From an uncultured Flavonifractor sp. (GTDB lineage: Bacteria > Bacillota > Clostridia > Oscillospirales > Oscillospiraceae): 64,000 nucleotides of DNA. A program made the translations under genes and the position numbers. Under the pieces are notes generated by a model that ran no database searches, had not been told where the DNA came from, and saw only the letters and a list, made by a program, of their open reading frames with translations. The stretch lies in NCBI GenBank assembly GCA_947346365.1, contig CANAAV010000001.1, positions 124,001 to 188,000 on the forward strand, read 5' to 3'. Shown here one piece after another: positions 1 to 7,777 of the stretch. Numbering within the stretch: position 1 is the first letter of the stretch; the number at the start of each line of letters is the position of its first letter.

Positions 1-241
1 TCTCGGCGGCGGCCTCCAGCTTGGTCCAGTACTCGTTCCAGCTGGTCACTTGAACCTCAATGACCACGTCGGGGTGTTGGGCTGTGTAGGCGTCGCAGAT
101 TGCCTGCATTGCGTTGCGCTGGGCCACATCCCAAATTTGGAAGGTCAAATGGGTTTTGCCATCGGATGCGCCGCAGCCAACTAAGGATAGCAGCAGCGCT
201 ATGGTCAGAATGATGGCAGCTATGCGGGAAACTCGTTTCAT
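1..241 (-). CDS. Sugar ABC transporter substrate-binding lipoprotein, N-terminal part
   Basis: Only the first 80 codons are inside the window; the gene continues past the left edge. The start ATG (complement of 239-241) follows a GAGGAG ribosome site. Residues 1-22 form a lipoprotein signal with a basic N-terminus, a hydrophobic core and the lipobox-like LVGC, so Cys23 would be lipidated and the protein held on the outer face of the membrane. The mature start (HLTFQIWDVAQRNAMQAI) reads like the first strand and helix of family 1 extracellular solute-binding proteins that deliver sugars to ABC permeases. The divergent DUF624/YesL gene supports this, since such genes commonly sit with carbohydrate ABC systems. 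The substrate cannot be told. Confidence 0.8.
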   Translation of the reverse strand, partial: MKRVSRIAAIILTIALLLSLVGCGASDGKTHLTFQIWDVAQRNAMQAICDAYTAQHPDVVIEVQVTSWNEYWTKLEAAAE

Positions 242-279
242 AACTCCACTCCTCTACTTCTACTTCATGGTCCCCTGCA

Positions 280-344
280 TGGAATTCGTTGGCAGTCCTA
301 TAATAATCCCAGCTTTCCCCATCTGTAAATGCACTGGAATTCGT
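280..344. repeat. Direct repeat TGGAATTCGT flanking a promoter
   Basis: Identical 10-mers lie at 280-289 and 335-344, one on each side of the candidate minus-strand promoter at 300-329. Read on the minus strand, each copy is followed by TGCA (directly in one copy, after one G in the other), so the similarity runs to about 14 bases. This is the layout of a transcription factor binding pair, but no regulator gene is visible beside it. Confidence 0.4.
300..329 (-). promoter_or_regulatory. Candidate promoter of the sugar-binding lipoprotein gene
   Basis: On the minus strand TTTACA (324-329) and TATTAT (300-305) are spaced by 18 bp, about 60 bp before the start codon. The promoter is bracketed by two copies of TGGAATTCGT (280-289 and 335-344), which may be operator half-sites. 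The rest of 330-568 is AT-rich and shows no gene. Confidence 0.5.
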
Positions 345-568
345 AAAATATACCAAAATATTGGATAGAACGCTTTGAGTGCAAGTCAGGCGATATTTAG
401 ACATAAAACGCGAAGATTCATTAATATTCAACAGAAATTTAATGGTATATTTGTGCAAAACAAAAAATATTTAATGGGAATAGGTGGAATATATTCTTGT
501 TTTATGCTGTGGGAACTGAAATATGCCAATATGTGAACATTTCTCCGCCTGGGAGCAGAACCTAAGGC

Positions 569-597
569 TTGCGTACCTGCCGCAGCCGTGTTATACT
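569..597 (+). promoter_or_regulatory. Promoter of the DUF624 gene
   Basis: TTGCGT (569-574) and TATACT (592-597) are separated by 17 bp, ending 24 bp before the start codon of the DUF624 gene. Confidence 0.6.
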
Positions 598-621
598 TCC
601 TGGTAAAGAGGAGGAGCGCCC

Positions 622-1284
622 ATGTTTTTCCCCAAAGATATTATCAAAGCGGGAGAGAGTCCAGCCGCCCCTGAAAAAATCGGCCTGTCCCGCTTTATCG
701 AAATCTTGGCTGCCGACAGTGTGAATCTATTCAAATTAAACCTGTTGTTTTTGGTTAGCTGCATACCTATTCTGACCATCCCGCCTGCCATTTTTGCTAT
801 GAACTGCGTGGTCCGGCGGATGATTTTGGACGAGCCGGTTCAATGCGTGTCCAACTACCGCATAGCCTTTCAAACCTATTGGAAACGGAGCTATGGGGCT
901 TTTTTCTTGACGGTTTTTCCGCTGGTGTGTTCCAGCTATGGCGCTTGGTTTTATTTGAGCCGTGCTCTGGACCAGCCGCTGTTTTATCTGCCTTTTGCAT
1001 TTTGCTCCACAGTTTTTTTGGCGGTGCTTTTGTCTTCTACCTATTTTTACGCTCTGCTGGCAGGTGGGCAGAGCGTCCGGGAAAGCCTGCGTCCGGCTGT
1101 GTTTTTGGGATTGGGAAAGCCTTTGCGGGCAGTTTTGGCCGCGTTAGCAGTTTATGGGAGCCTGGTGGCCTGCGTGCTGGCGTTTCCCCTCAGCGGGGCC
1201 TATCTGCTGATGATTGGGTTTTCGGTTCCGTGCTTGGTGGGGAGCTTTTTTGTTCGGGTTCCTTTGAAGCGGTTTTACGGGTAA
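622..1284 (+). CDS. YesL/DUF624 family membrane protein
   Basis: A 220-residue integral membrane protein with about five hydrophobic segments (roughly residues 37-60, 92-114, 119-147, 168-192 and 193-212). The N-terminal pattern, with helix 1 preceded by NLFKLNLLFLVSCIPI and followed by a short CVVRRMIL stretch, matches the DUF624 (YesL) family. Family members are usually found next to carbohydrate ABC transporter genes and their biochemical role is not known. The start is chosen from the GAGGAG site 8 bp upstream. It is divergent from the sugar-binding lipoprotein at the left edge, which fits that association. Family assignment is confident; function is not. Confidence 0.75.
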   Translation: MFFPKDIIKAGESPAAPEKIGLSRFIEILAADSVNLFKLNLLFLVSCIPILTIPPAIFAMNCVVRRMILDEPVQCVSNYRIAFQTYWKRSYGAFFLTVFPLVCSSYGAWFYLSRALDQPLFYLPFAFCSTVFLAVLLSSTYFYALLAGGQSVRESLRPAVFLGLGKPLRAVLAALAVYGSLVACVLAFPLSGAYLLMIGFSVPCLVGSFFVRVPLKRFYG

Positions 1285-1307
1285 CCTGAGCGTTTTCTGC
1301 ACGTACT

Positions 1308-1347
1308 GAGAATGGTCCGGCCGGTGGAAACCGGCCGGACCATTCTC
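1308..1347. repeat. Perfect 18-bp inverted repeat (hairpin) without a T-tract
   Basis: Arms 1308-1325 and 1330-1347 are perfectly complementary around the 4-base loop GGAA. The stem is very G+C-rich and begins 24 bp after the DUF624 stop codon, as expected of a terminator. Neither strand carries a run of T after the stem, so it is either a non-canonical terminator or part of the repeat element that begins immediately after it (1348-1397). Confidence 0.6.
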
Positions 1348-1397
1348 GCGGAAAAAAGCCCGCCGTTTGGGCGCATTGACAATTTGCAAACAGGGCC
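1348..1397. repeat. Dispersed repeat, copy A
   Basis: This non-coding stretch matches 29948-29996. The core CGCCGTTTGGGCGC is identical, and over about 30 bases only three positions differ; similarity extends on both sides from GCGGAAAA to GGCC. The surrounding 1398-1570 interval shows no gene. Confidence 0.5.
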
Positions 1398-1570
1398 TAA
1401 CCTCTCTGCATAAAATTTACAATTCCCGGCCGGAATCGCGTTTTCGAGGGAAATCAAATGGAAAAATTTTTGAGATTGAGGATGAATGCGGCATCCGAAA
1501 ATTTGTTGTTAATCTTTATCTGGCAAAGAGGAAAAGGTTTGGTTGGGCACTCCCTATTACCGCCTCTGTC

Positions 1571-1600
1571 TTGACACATCTCCAACCGTTATGTTACAAT
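1571..1600 (+). promoter_or_regulatory. Promoter of the MFS efflux leader
   Basis: A consensus TTGACA (1571-1576) is followed after 18 bp by TACAAT (1595-1600). Transcription would begin near 1607 and give a leader of about 210 nt before the transporter start at 1818. Confidence 0.75.
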
Positions 1601-1666
1601 TAGCGGGCAATCCGTCCAACCGTTTTACCGCGAACCCCTAAAATTCATACCATCAGGGAGAATGTT

Positions 1667-1720
1667 ATGCAAAATATTACTTTGCCGCTCTGCATTGCTT
1701 CTGCTCCATGCAAAGTTTGA
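1667..1720 (+). CDS. Leader peptide of the MFS efflux gene (17 codons)
   Basis: A short open frame with GGGAG (1656-1660) at a good 6-base distance from its ATG encodes MQNITLPLCIASAPCKV and stops at TGA 1718-1720. Its last codons form the 5' arm of one hairpin (1703-1712) and its 3' end and stop form the 5' arm of a second (1711-1724). This is the arrangement of leader peptides that sense ribosome-targeting antibiotics by stalling. No match to a named leader peptide is claimed. Confidence 0.6.
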   Translation: MQNITLPLCIASAPCKV

Positions 1721-1815
1721 GGACGCTGCATGGAGCATAGAGACTAAGAGGCCCACCCCCTGTCAGTCCTCAGACTTTGCTTGTTTGATTTCATTCCATT
1801 CAAAGGAGCAAAGTC
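1703..1815 (+). promoter_or_regulatory. Translational attenuator with mutually exclusive hairpins
   Basis: Three stems can be drawn. Stem A: 1703-1712 with 1727-1736, 10 perfect pairs. Stem B: 1711-1724 with 1766-1779, 14 pairs including one G-U. Stem C: 1773-1788 with 1800-1815, 16 positions with one mismatch, covering the whole AGGAG (1804-1808) of the transporter gene. B and C share 1773-1779 and cannot coexist, and A overlaps the 5' arm of B. A ribosome stalled in the leader peptide would block A, let B form, break C and expose the ribosome site. The pairings are seen directly; the drug-sensing role is inferred from the erm/mef-type precedent. Confidence 0.75.
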
Positions 1816-1817
1816 AA

Positions 1818-3131
1818 ATGAAAAAATATAGATTTCTAAAGCCCTATTTACTGCTGTGGAGCACCCAATCCCTTTCTTCTCTGGGCAGCGCCATGACCGG
1901 CTACGCCCTGATTTTGTGGCTCTACCGGCAAAGCGGCTCCGCCCTGGTGACGGCCATGCTTTCCATCTGCTCCTACGCGCCCTATGTGCTTGTGAGCATC
2001 TTCGCCGGGGCGCTCAGCGACCGCTGGAACAAAAAACGCACCATGCTGGTGTGCGACCTGTTGGCCGCTATGGGTACAGTTGTGGTGCTGGTTCTGCTAA
2101 AAAACAGCCTGCTGGCGCCGTGGCATATGTATGTGCTCAATGCCGTAAATGGCTTGATGAACACGGTTCAGCAGCCGGCCAGCGACGTGGCGGCTACACT
2201 GCTGGTTCCCCAAGAATACTACCAGAAAACCAGCGGCCTGCGATCCTTTTCGTCGTCGCTGAACACCATCCTGCACCCGGTAATCGCCGCGGCGCTGTTC
2301 GGATTTTTCGGCATAGAGACTGTGATTGCCGTGGATCTTGCCACCTTTACCCTTGCTTTTATCACCCTTTTGTTCTTCATCCGCATTCCGGAGGTCTCTA
2401 TAGAGGATAAACCCCGGGAGAAGCTGCTGGAGGCAGCAAAATCCGGGATGGATTGGCTGCGGGCCAACCGGCTGATTTTCCATCTGATCCTATTCTTGGC
2501 GTTTATCAACCTGGTGGCCTCCGCCTATAACGCCGCGCTGCCTGCTATGCTGCTCAGCCGCGAAAACGGCGGAGAGGCTGTGCTGGGTCTAGTGAACGCT
2601 GTGACCGGCGCCGCATCTCTGGCGGGCGGGTTGGCCGCCGCCCTGTTGCCCGCGCCGAAAAACCGGGTGCGGGTCATCTGTGGCTGTCTGATGGTATCCA
2701 TGGGTACGGAAAACTTTTTGCTGGCATTGGGGCGCACGCCATGGATATGGTGTGTTGGCGCAGTTCTGGGATGGTTGCTGATCCCCCTGATAAACGCTAA
2801 TATGGACGTTATTTTCCGTTCCACGATTCCTGTGGATATGCAGGGGCGCGTCTATTCCTGCCGCAATACGCTGCAGTTTTTCACGATACCGCTGGGCTAT
2901 TTTCTGGGCGGGCTGCTGGTAGACCGAGTCTTTGAACCGCTGATGGCCGCTGTTTCTCCCGGCGGCCTTCCGGCCTTTCTGTTCGGGTCGGGGAAGGGGT
3001 CCGGCGCGGCGGCGCTGTTCTTTGTGCTGGGCTTGGCGGGAGTCCTGATCTGCTTCATTTTTTACTATGTTTTGCGGCAAGACCGATGGGTAAATCCAAA
3101 TATCCAAGCTGCCGGTAACCACAAGATATGA
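1818..3131 (+). CDS. MFS transporter, macrolide-efflux-like (DHA3 family)
   Basis: A 437-residue membrane protein with about 12 hydrophobic segments. The beginning (LWSTQSLSSLGSAMTGYAL), the loop-2 motif GALSDRWNKKRTM and the NTVQQPASDVAATLL segment are typical of the MefA/DHA3 group of the major facilitator superfamily, which exports macrolides or other drugs by proton exchange. The start at 1818 is chosen because AGGAG lies 9 bases upstream; an in-frame ATG at 1662 would add 52 residues but lies inside the regulatory leader with almost no space after its ribosome site. Control by translational attenuation is indicated by the leader. Substrate is inferred only from family and leader. Confidence 0.8.
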   Translation: MKKYRFLKPYLLLWSTQSLSSLGSAMTGYALILWLYRQSGSALVTAMLSICSYAPYVLVSIFAGALSDRWNKKRTMLVCDLLAAMGTVVVLVLLKNSLLAPWHMYVLNAVNGLMNTVQQPASDVAATLLVPQEYYQKTSGLRSFSSSLNTILHPVIAAALFGFFGIETVIAVDLATFTLAFITLLFFIRIPEVSIEDKPREKLLEAAKSGMDWLRANRLIFHLILFLAFINLVASAYNAALPAMLLSRENGGEAVLGLVNAVTGAASLAGGLAAALLPAPKNRVRVICGCLMVSMGTENFLLALGRTPWIWCVGAVLGWLLIPLINANMDVIFRSTIPVDMQGRVYSCRNTLQFFTIPLGYFLGGLLVDRVFEPLMAAVSPGGLPAFLFGSGKGSGAAALFFVLGLAGVLICFIFYYVLRQDRWVNPNIQAAGNHKI

Positions 3132-3244
3132 GCATGTAAAATAATGGATTTTAGGCAGCTGAGCAGAAGGGAAAATCGGGAACACATGAACGGACAAGGA
3201 ACAAATAAGTAGCAGAGAAGGCCGCTTGCCGACGTTGTCTTTTT

Positions 3245-3281
3245 ATACTCTCCTTATCAATCGATAAGGAGAGTATTTTTA
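3245..3281 (+). terminator. Rho-independent terminator of the MFS gene
   Basis: Arms 3245-3258 and 3263-3276 pair perfectly (14 bp, loop AATC) and run into TTTTTAT. The rest of 3132-3424 shows no gene. Confidence 0.85.
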
Positions 3282-3424
3282 TACACAAAGATATGGATTT
3301 TCAAAATTTAAGCCTATACTATCAATATTTGCGTATACATCACAGCTTCCTGATTGCCACACGCTGTCATGTCCTGTTGCAGGATTTTTTTGCCCTTGCT
3401 TTTGCTTTTATGAAAACCGTCTCA

Positions 3425-3453
3425 TTGCGTCAGGGGAAGCGGCCTGTTATACT
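3425..3453 (+). promoter_or_regulatory. Promoter of the alkyltransferase-like gene
   Basis: TTGCGT (3425-3430), 17 bp, then TATACT (3448-3453) preceded by TG, an extended -10 element. It ends 20 bp before the start codon. Confidence 0.6.
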
Positions 3454-3473
3454 AAAGAGCGGAGGTAACGATT

Positions 3474-3953
3474 ATGGCGAATGAAAGCAAAAAAGATTTT
3501 AACGCTATGCTGCGCGATAGCAAGGATATGCCAAAGATCCAAATGGTCACAGATCCTAAGACCATTCAAAAGTACGGGGGTGCCAGGATGTATTTTGCGC
3601 CCCCGATGGACTATGACAAAATCATGCGCCAGGTGCCCTTTGGGCGGGTGATTACAGTGGGGGCTATCCGGGAACACTTTGCAAGACGGAACGGGGCGGA
3701 TTTTACAGAGCCGGTTACCGCAGGAATTTTTGTGTCGATTGCGGCTTGGGCCAACTGGCAGCGGGAGGCGGACGAGACGCCGTATTGGCGGGTGTTGAAG
3801 GCAGGCGGCGAGCTGAATGGAAAATTTCCCGGCGGAGTTCAGGCGCAGAAGGCGCGGCTGGAAGAGGAGGGGCACGCCGTTGTGCAGAGAGGCCGGACCA
3901 ATCTGAGGTATTTTGTAAAGGACTATGAGCAGGCGCTTTTTGTGCTGGAATAG
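3474..3953 (+). CDS. MGMT-family alkyltransferase-like protein lacking the active cysteine
   Basis: A 159-residue protein related to the DNA-binding domain of O6-alkylguanine-DNA methyltransferases. VPFGRVITVGAIREHFA (about 54-70) matches the helix-turn-helix entry, and TPYWRVLKAGGELN (102-115) aligns with the active-site stretch PCHRV of MGMT. Here the cysteine is Tyr104 and the histidine is Trp105, and there is no cysteine anywhere in the protein, so methyl transfer is not possible. Alkyltransferase-like (ATL) proteins carry Trp or Ala at this spot and flag alkylated guanines for nucleotide excision repair; Tyr is a further variant. The KARLEEEGH element (126-134) closes the domain. It has its own promoter and GGAGG site. 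Confidence 0.7.
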   Translation: MANESKKDFNAMLRDSKDMPKIQMVTDPKTIQKYGGARMYFAPPMDYDKIMRQVPFGRVITVGAIREHFARRNGADFTEPVTAGIFVSIAAWANWQREADETPYWRVLKAGGELNGKFPGGVQAQKARLEEEGHAVVQRGRTNLRYFVKDYEQALFVLE

Positions 3954-4262
3954 CGGAGGACTGCGGGATGAGCCGCAATGAGAGATTGGATCAAGGAATT
4001 TGGCGGCAGGAGTGTCGAAATTTGAAATTTTGAGGGGTTTCAACGGTTGAAAGTCAGAGCGGATTTGATTGAAACGGGAAATTTGAAAAGATGCCGTTGC
4101 TTTTTCTAAAAATATAGCGTAGGATAAACACGACATGAATTCCAGGAGACAGCAGCGATACCCGAGCTGATAAAAAGTGCGCGGATCCATAATTTGAAGA
4201 ATAGCGCCGGCTGCGGATTTTGCACGGATACCGGCGTAAAATTGGCAGATGGGAGGCGCGTG
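3954..4262. other. Gene-free stretch with one weak candidate promoter
   Basis: About 310 bp without a convincing gene. TTGCTT (4097-4102), 17 bp, TAGGAT (4120-4125) could be a plus-strand promoter for the acyltransferase gene. A small dyad TTTCAACGGTTGAAA lies at 4037-4051. Nothing else stands out. Confidence 0.35.
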
Positions 4263-5573
4263 GTGGCGAAGGATAACAAGAGCGGCAAGCCGGAATGGTA
4301 TCCATTGGATAACGCAGGGGTGCTCTACTCTGCCATTCAGAAGGAACGCTATTCTGCCATTTACCGGTTTTCTGCGGTCATGGAGGAGCGGGTGGATTCC
4401 GCCGCGCTCCAGCGGGCGGTAAACCGGACGATGCCACGCTTTCCCTCTTTTGGGGTGCGCATCAAGAAAGGGGCTTTTTGGTATTACTGTGAGCCCAACA
4501 GTTCACCGGGACCGTTTATCAGGGAGGATATCTCCAATCCATGCCAGCCTGTGCGCTTTCGGGAAGACGGCGGGTGGCTGGTACGGTTTTACTATTATGA
4601 AAGGCGGATCTCCATTGAGGTGTTCCACGCCATCAGCGACGGCGGCGGGGCTCTGGTGTTTTTTAAAACCTTGCTGGCGGTCTATCTGCGGGAGCTGGGC
4701 TATGCGGTCCCTAACGAGTGCGGCATTTTGGACGTAGACCAGCCGCCCAAAAAGGAGGAGCGGGAAGACGCTTATGCCCGCTATGCCGGCAAACGGGTGC
4801 TGCGCGCCCCACTGGGGGAAAAGGCGTATCCGAATACCGGAACGCCGGAGCCCTTTTACAGCCTCAACGTGACTATGGGTTTTCTTCCGCTTGACATACT
4901 AAAAGAAAAGGCCAAAAGTTACGGCGTGTCTATCACCGAATACCTGACGGCGGTGCTGATGAAGGTCCTTGTGGAGAAGCAGCACCGGGAGCGGCCCCGG
5001 CGGGAGCGGCCGGTGGCTCTGGCCATTCCCATCAATCTGCGGGCCTGGTTCCCCTCCAAAACCCTGCGCAACTTTATTCTCACCGTACGGCCCTGCATTG
5101 ATCCCTCCCTGGGGAGCTATACCTTTGAAGAGATTTTGAGCCAGGTTCACCACTATCTGCGGCTGAATATCAACCGTCAGCAGATGCAGGCCATGCTGAC
5201 CGGGAACGTGCGCTTTACCACTAATAAGATTCTGCGGCTGATCCCTGTGGCGCTGAAGGACCCGGTGATGTCCCTGAGCTATCATCTGGCGGGGGTGCGG
5301 CCCTATACGGGCACCTATACCAATCCTGGCGCCTTCCTGGTGCCTCAGGCTATGGGCCGCCACATCCGGCGCATGGAGGTTATTCTGGGCCAAGCGACCC
5401 TGCCGCGGGTCCACTGCGCATCTATCAGCTACGGCAATGAGATGGAGATTACCTTTGCGGGGACCTTGAAGGAGACGGACACCGAACGGGATTTTTTCCG
5501 CTTTTTAGTGCGGGAGGGCATTCCTGTGAAGGTCGAGAGCAACCGGACGGCTTGTTCAGAGCTGATGTTTTAA
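4263..5573 (+). CDS. Condensation-fold acyltransferase (alcohol acetyltransferase-like)
   Basis: A 436-residue protein of the chloramphenicol acetyltransferase / NRPS condensation superfamily. The catalytic HxxxDG signature is HAISDG (122-127), and the second half (ALAIPINLRAWFPSKTLRNF) has the layout of the superfamily's latch region. Such stand-alone proteins are often annotated as alcohol O-acetyltransferases; the acceptor here is unknown. GTG 4263 is chosen over a TTG at 4194 because GGGAGG lies 6 bases before it and the extra 23 residues add nothing recognisable. The next gene starts 14 bp after the stop, so the two form an operon. This acyltransferase plus zinc-ribbon membrane protein pair suggests joint action on a cell-surface or lipid substrate, which is an inference. 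Confidence 0.65.
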   Translation: MAKDNKSGKPEWYPLDNAGVLYSAIQKERYSAIYRFSAVMEERVDSAALQRAVNRTMPRFPSFGVRIKKGAFWYYCEPNSSPGPFIREDISNPCQPVRFREDGGWLVRFYYYERRISIEVFHAISDGGGALVFFKTLLAVYLRELGYAVPNECGILDVDQPPKKEEREDAYARYAGKRVLRAPLGEKAYPNTGTPEPFYSLNVTMGFLPLDILKEKAKSYGVSITEYLTAVLMKVLVEKQHRERPRRERPVALAIPINLRAWFPSKTLRNFILTVRPCIDPSLGSYTFEEILSQVHHYLRLNINRQQMQAMLTGNVRFTTNKILRLIPVALKDPVMSLSYHLAGVRPYTGTYTNPGAFLVPQAMGRHIRRMEVILGQATLPRVHCASISYGNEMEITFAGTLKETDTERDFFRFLVREGIPVKVESNRTACSELMF

Positions 5574-5587
5574 GGAGGCGGCGCGAG

Positions 5588-6292
5588 ATGTCCTACTGTG
5601 TGAATTGCGGCGTAGAGCTGGATGATACCGCCCGGTTTTGCCCGTTGTGCCATACGCCGGTGGTCAATCCCAATCAGCCGGTGAATGATGCCTTACCCAC
5701 TCCGTTTCCGGAAGAGCGGGGGGAGGTGCCGCCCGCTGCCAAGCGGGAGGCCGCGATTTTGCTTAGTGCCATGCTGGCCTCGGCCGCAGTGTGCTGCGGC
5801 GTGCTCAACCTGTTTCTGCATCCGTCGCGGATGTGGTCGCTGTATGTGATTGGGGCGGCGGTCATGCTGTGGATCTGGCTGGTGCCGCCTCTGCTGGACC
5901 GGGGAATGCATTTGCTGCTGCGGTTGATGCTGGATGTTGGGGCGGTGGCGCTGTACGTGTTTTTTATCTCGCTGGATCTAAACGGCTGGACCTGGTACGC
6001 GGGGCTGGCGCTGCCCATTATCTTGTGGGGCGGGTCGCTGGTGCTTCTGCTGGGACTCCTGCTGCGGGTGAACCGGCGCAGCCTGCTTACCACAGTGACC
6101 ATCCTATTGGGCAGCCTGGGGGCGTTTTTGGTGGGGGTGGAATTTTTCATCGACCACTGGATTGCCCGCGCTTGGGAGCCTACGTGGTCCATCATCGTGC
6201 TCGCCATCTGCGCAGGACTGATGATTCCCCTGTTGGTGGTGCGGCGGGTGCCCGCTCTGCGGGAGGAGGCCCGGCGGAGGTTCCATCTGTGA
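5588..6292 (+). CDS. Zinc-ribbon membrane protein (DUF6320-like)
   Basis: A 234-residue protein that opens with a zinc-ribbon knuckle pair (Cys4, Cys7, Cys18, Cys21) followed by a Pro-rich linker and about six hydrophobic segments (from residue 57 to about 222). The layout resembles DUF6320 proteins, which tend to be encoded beside condensation-type acyltransferases, as here. Start ATG 5588 is supported by AAGGAGG 9 bases upstream; a longer in-frame start overlapping the previous gene lacks a ribosome site. The ribbon would lie in the cytoplasm and could be a protein-contact or metal site. Biochemical role unknown. Confidence 0.6.
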   Translation: MSYCVNCGVELDDTARFCPLCHTPVVNPNQPVNDALPTPFPEERGEVPPAAKREAAILLSAMLASAAVCCGVLNLFLHPSRMWSLYVIGAAVMLWIWLVPPLLDRGMHLLLRLMLDVGAVALYVFFISLDLNGWTWYAGLALPIILWGGSLVLLLGLLLRVNRRSLLTTVTILLGSLGAFLVGVEFFIDHWIARAWEPTWSIIVLAICAGLMIPLLVVRRVPALREEARRRFHL

Positions 6293-6368
6293 AGCTGGAG
6301 GGTTGGCATGACATTCAAAATAAAATGAATATTATGCATAAAATCGTGAAAATATACCAGTATTAACA

Positions 6369-6409
6369 GGGGCAATTCGCATATTTATGCGAATTGCCCC
6401 TTGCTTTTT
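6369..6409 (+). terminator. Terminator before the arginine operon
   Basis: Arms 6369-6383 and 6386-6400 are perfectly complementary (GGGGCAATTCGCATA and its complement) and run into TTGCTTTTT. The T-tract doubles as the -35 region of the arg promoter. Confidence 0.8.
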
Positions 6410-6429
6410 CCTCCGCTCCGTGGTACACT
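6401..6429 (+). promoter_or_regulatory. Promoter of the arginine operon
   Basis: TTGCTT (6401-6406), 17 bp, TACACT (6424-6429), 32 bp before argG. AT-rich TGAATATT / TGCATAAA sequence just upstream (6325-6341) is loosely like half of an ArgR box, but no full operator could be read with certainty. Confidence 0.55.
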
Positions 6430-6461
6430 GTCTGCAATATTAAAAAGGGAGGACGTTTATC

Positions 6462-7676
<1,215 letters not shown>

Positions 7677-7707
7677 ACGAGAACAGTTTATAGGGGGGTC
7701 CCTTTGC

Positions 7708-7751
7708 GGCCCGCTGTGCGCCGGTTGGCACGGCGGGCCCACTCCCTTTTT
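7708..7751 (+). terminator. Intra-operon hairpin between argG and argH
   Basis: Arms 7708-7719 and 7728-7739 pair over 12 bp with one G-U. A T-run (7747-7751) comes seven bases after the stem, so termination would be partial at best. It may lower expression of argH and later genes relative to argG, or protect an mRNA end. Confidence 0.4.
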
Positions 7752-7777
7752 ATATAGGATAGGTAGGAGCGATTTCT

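Noticed and set aside
1662..1817. Longer start of the MFS transporter at ATG 1662
   Set aside because: Only one base follows its ribosome site, and the region is explained by the overlapping leader peptide and hairpins; the family begins near 1818.
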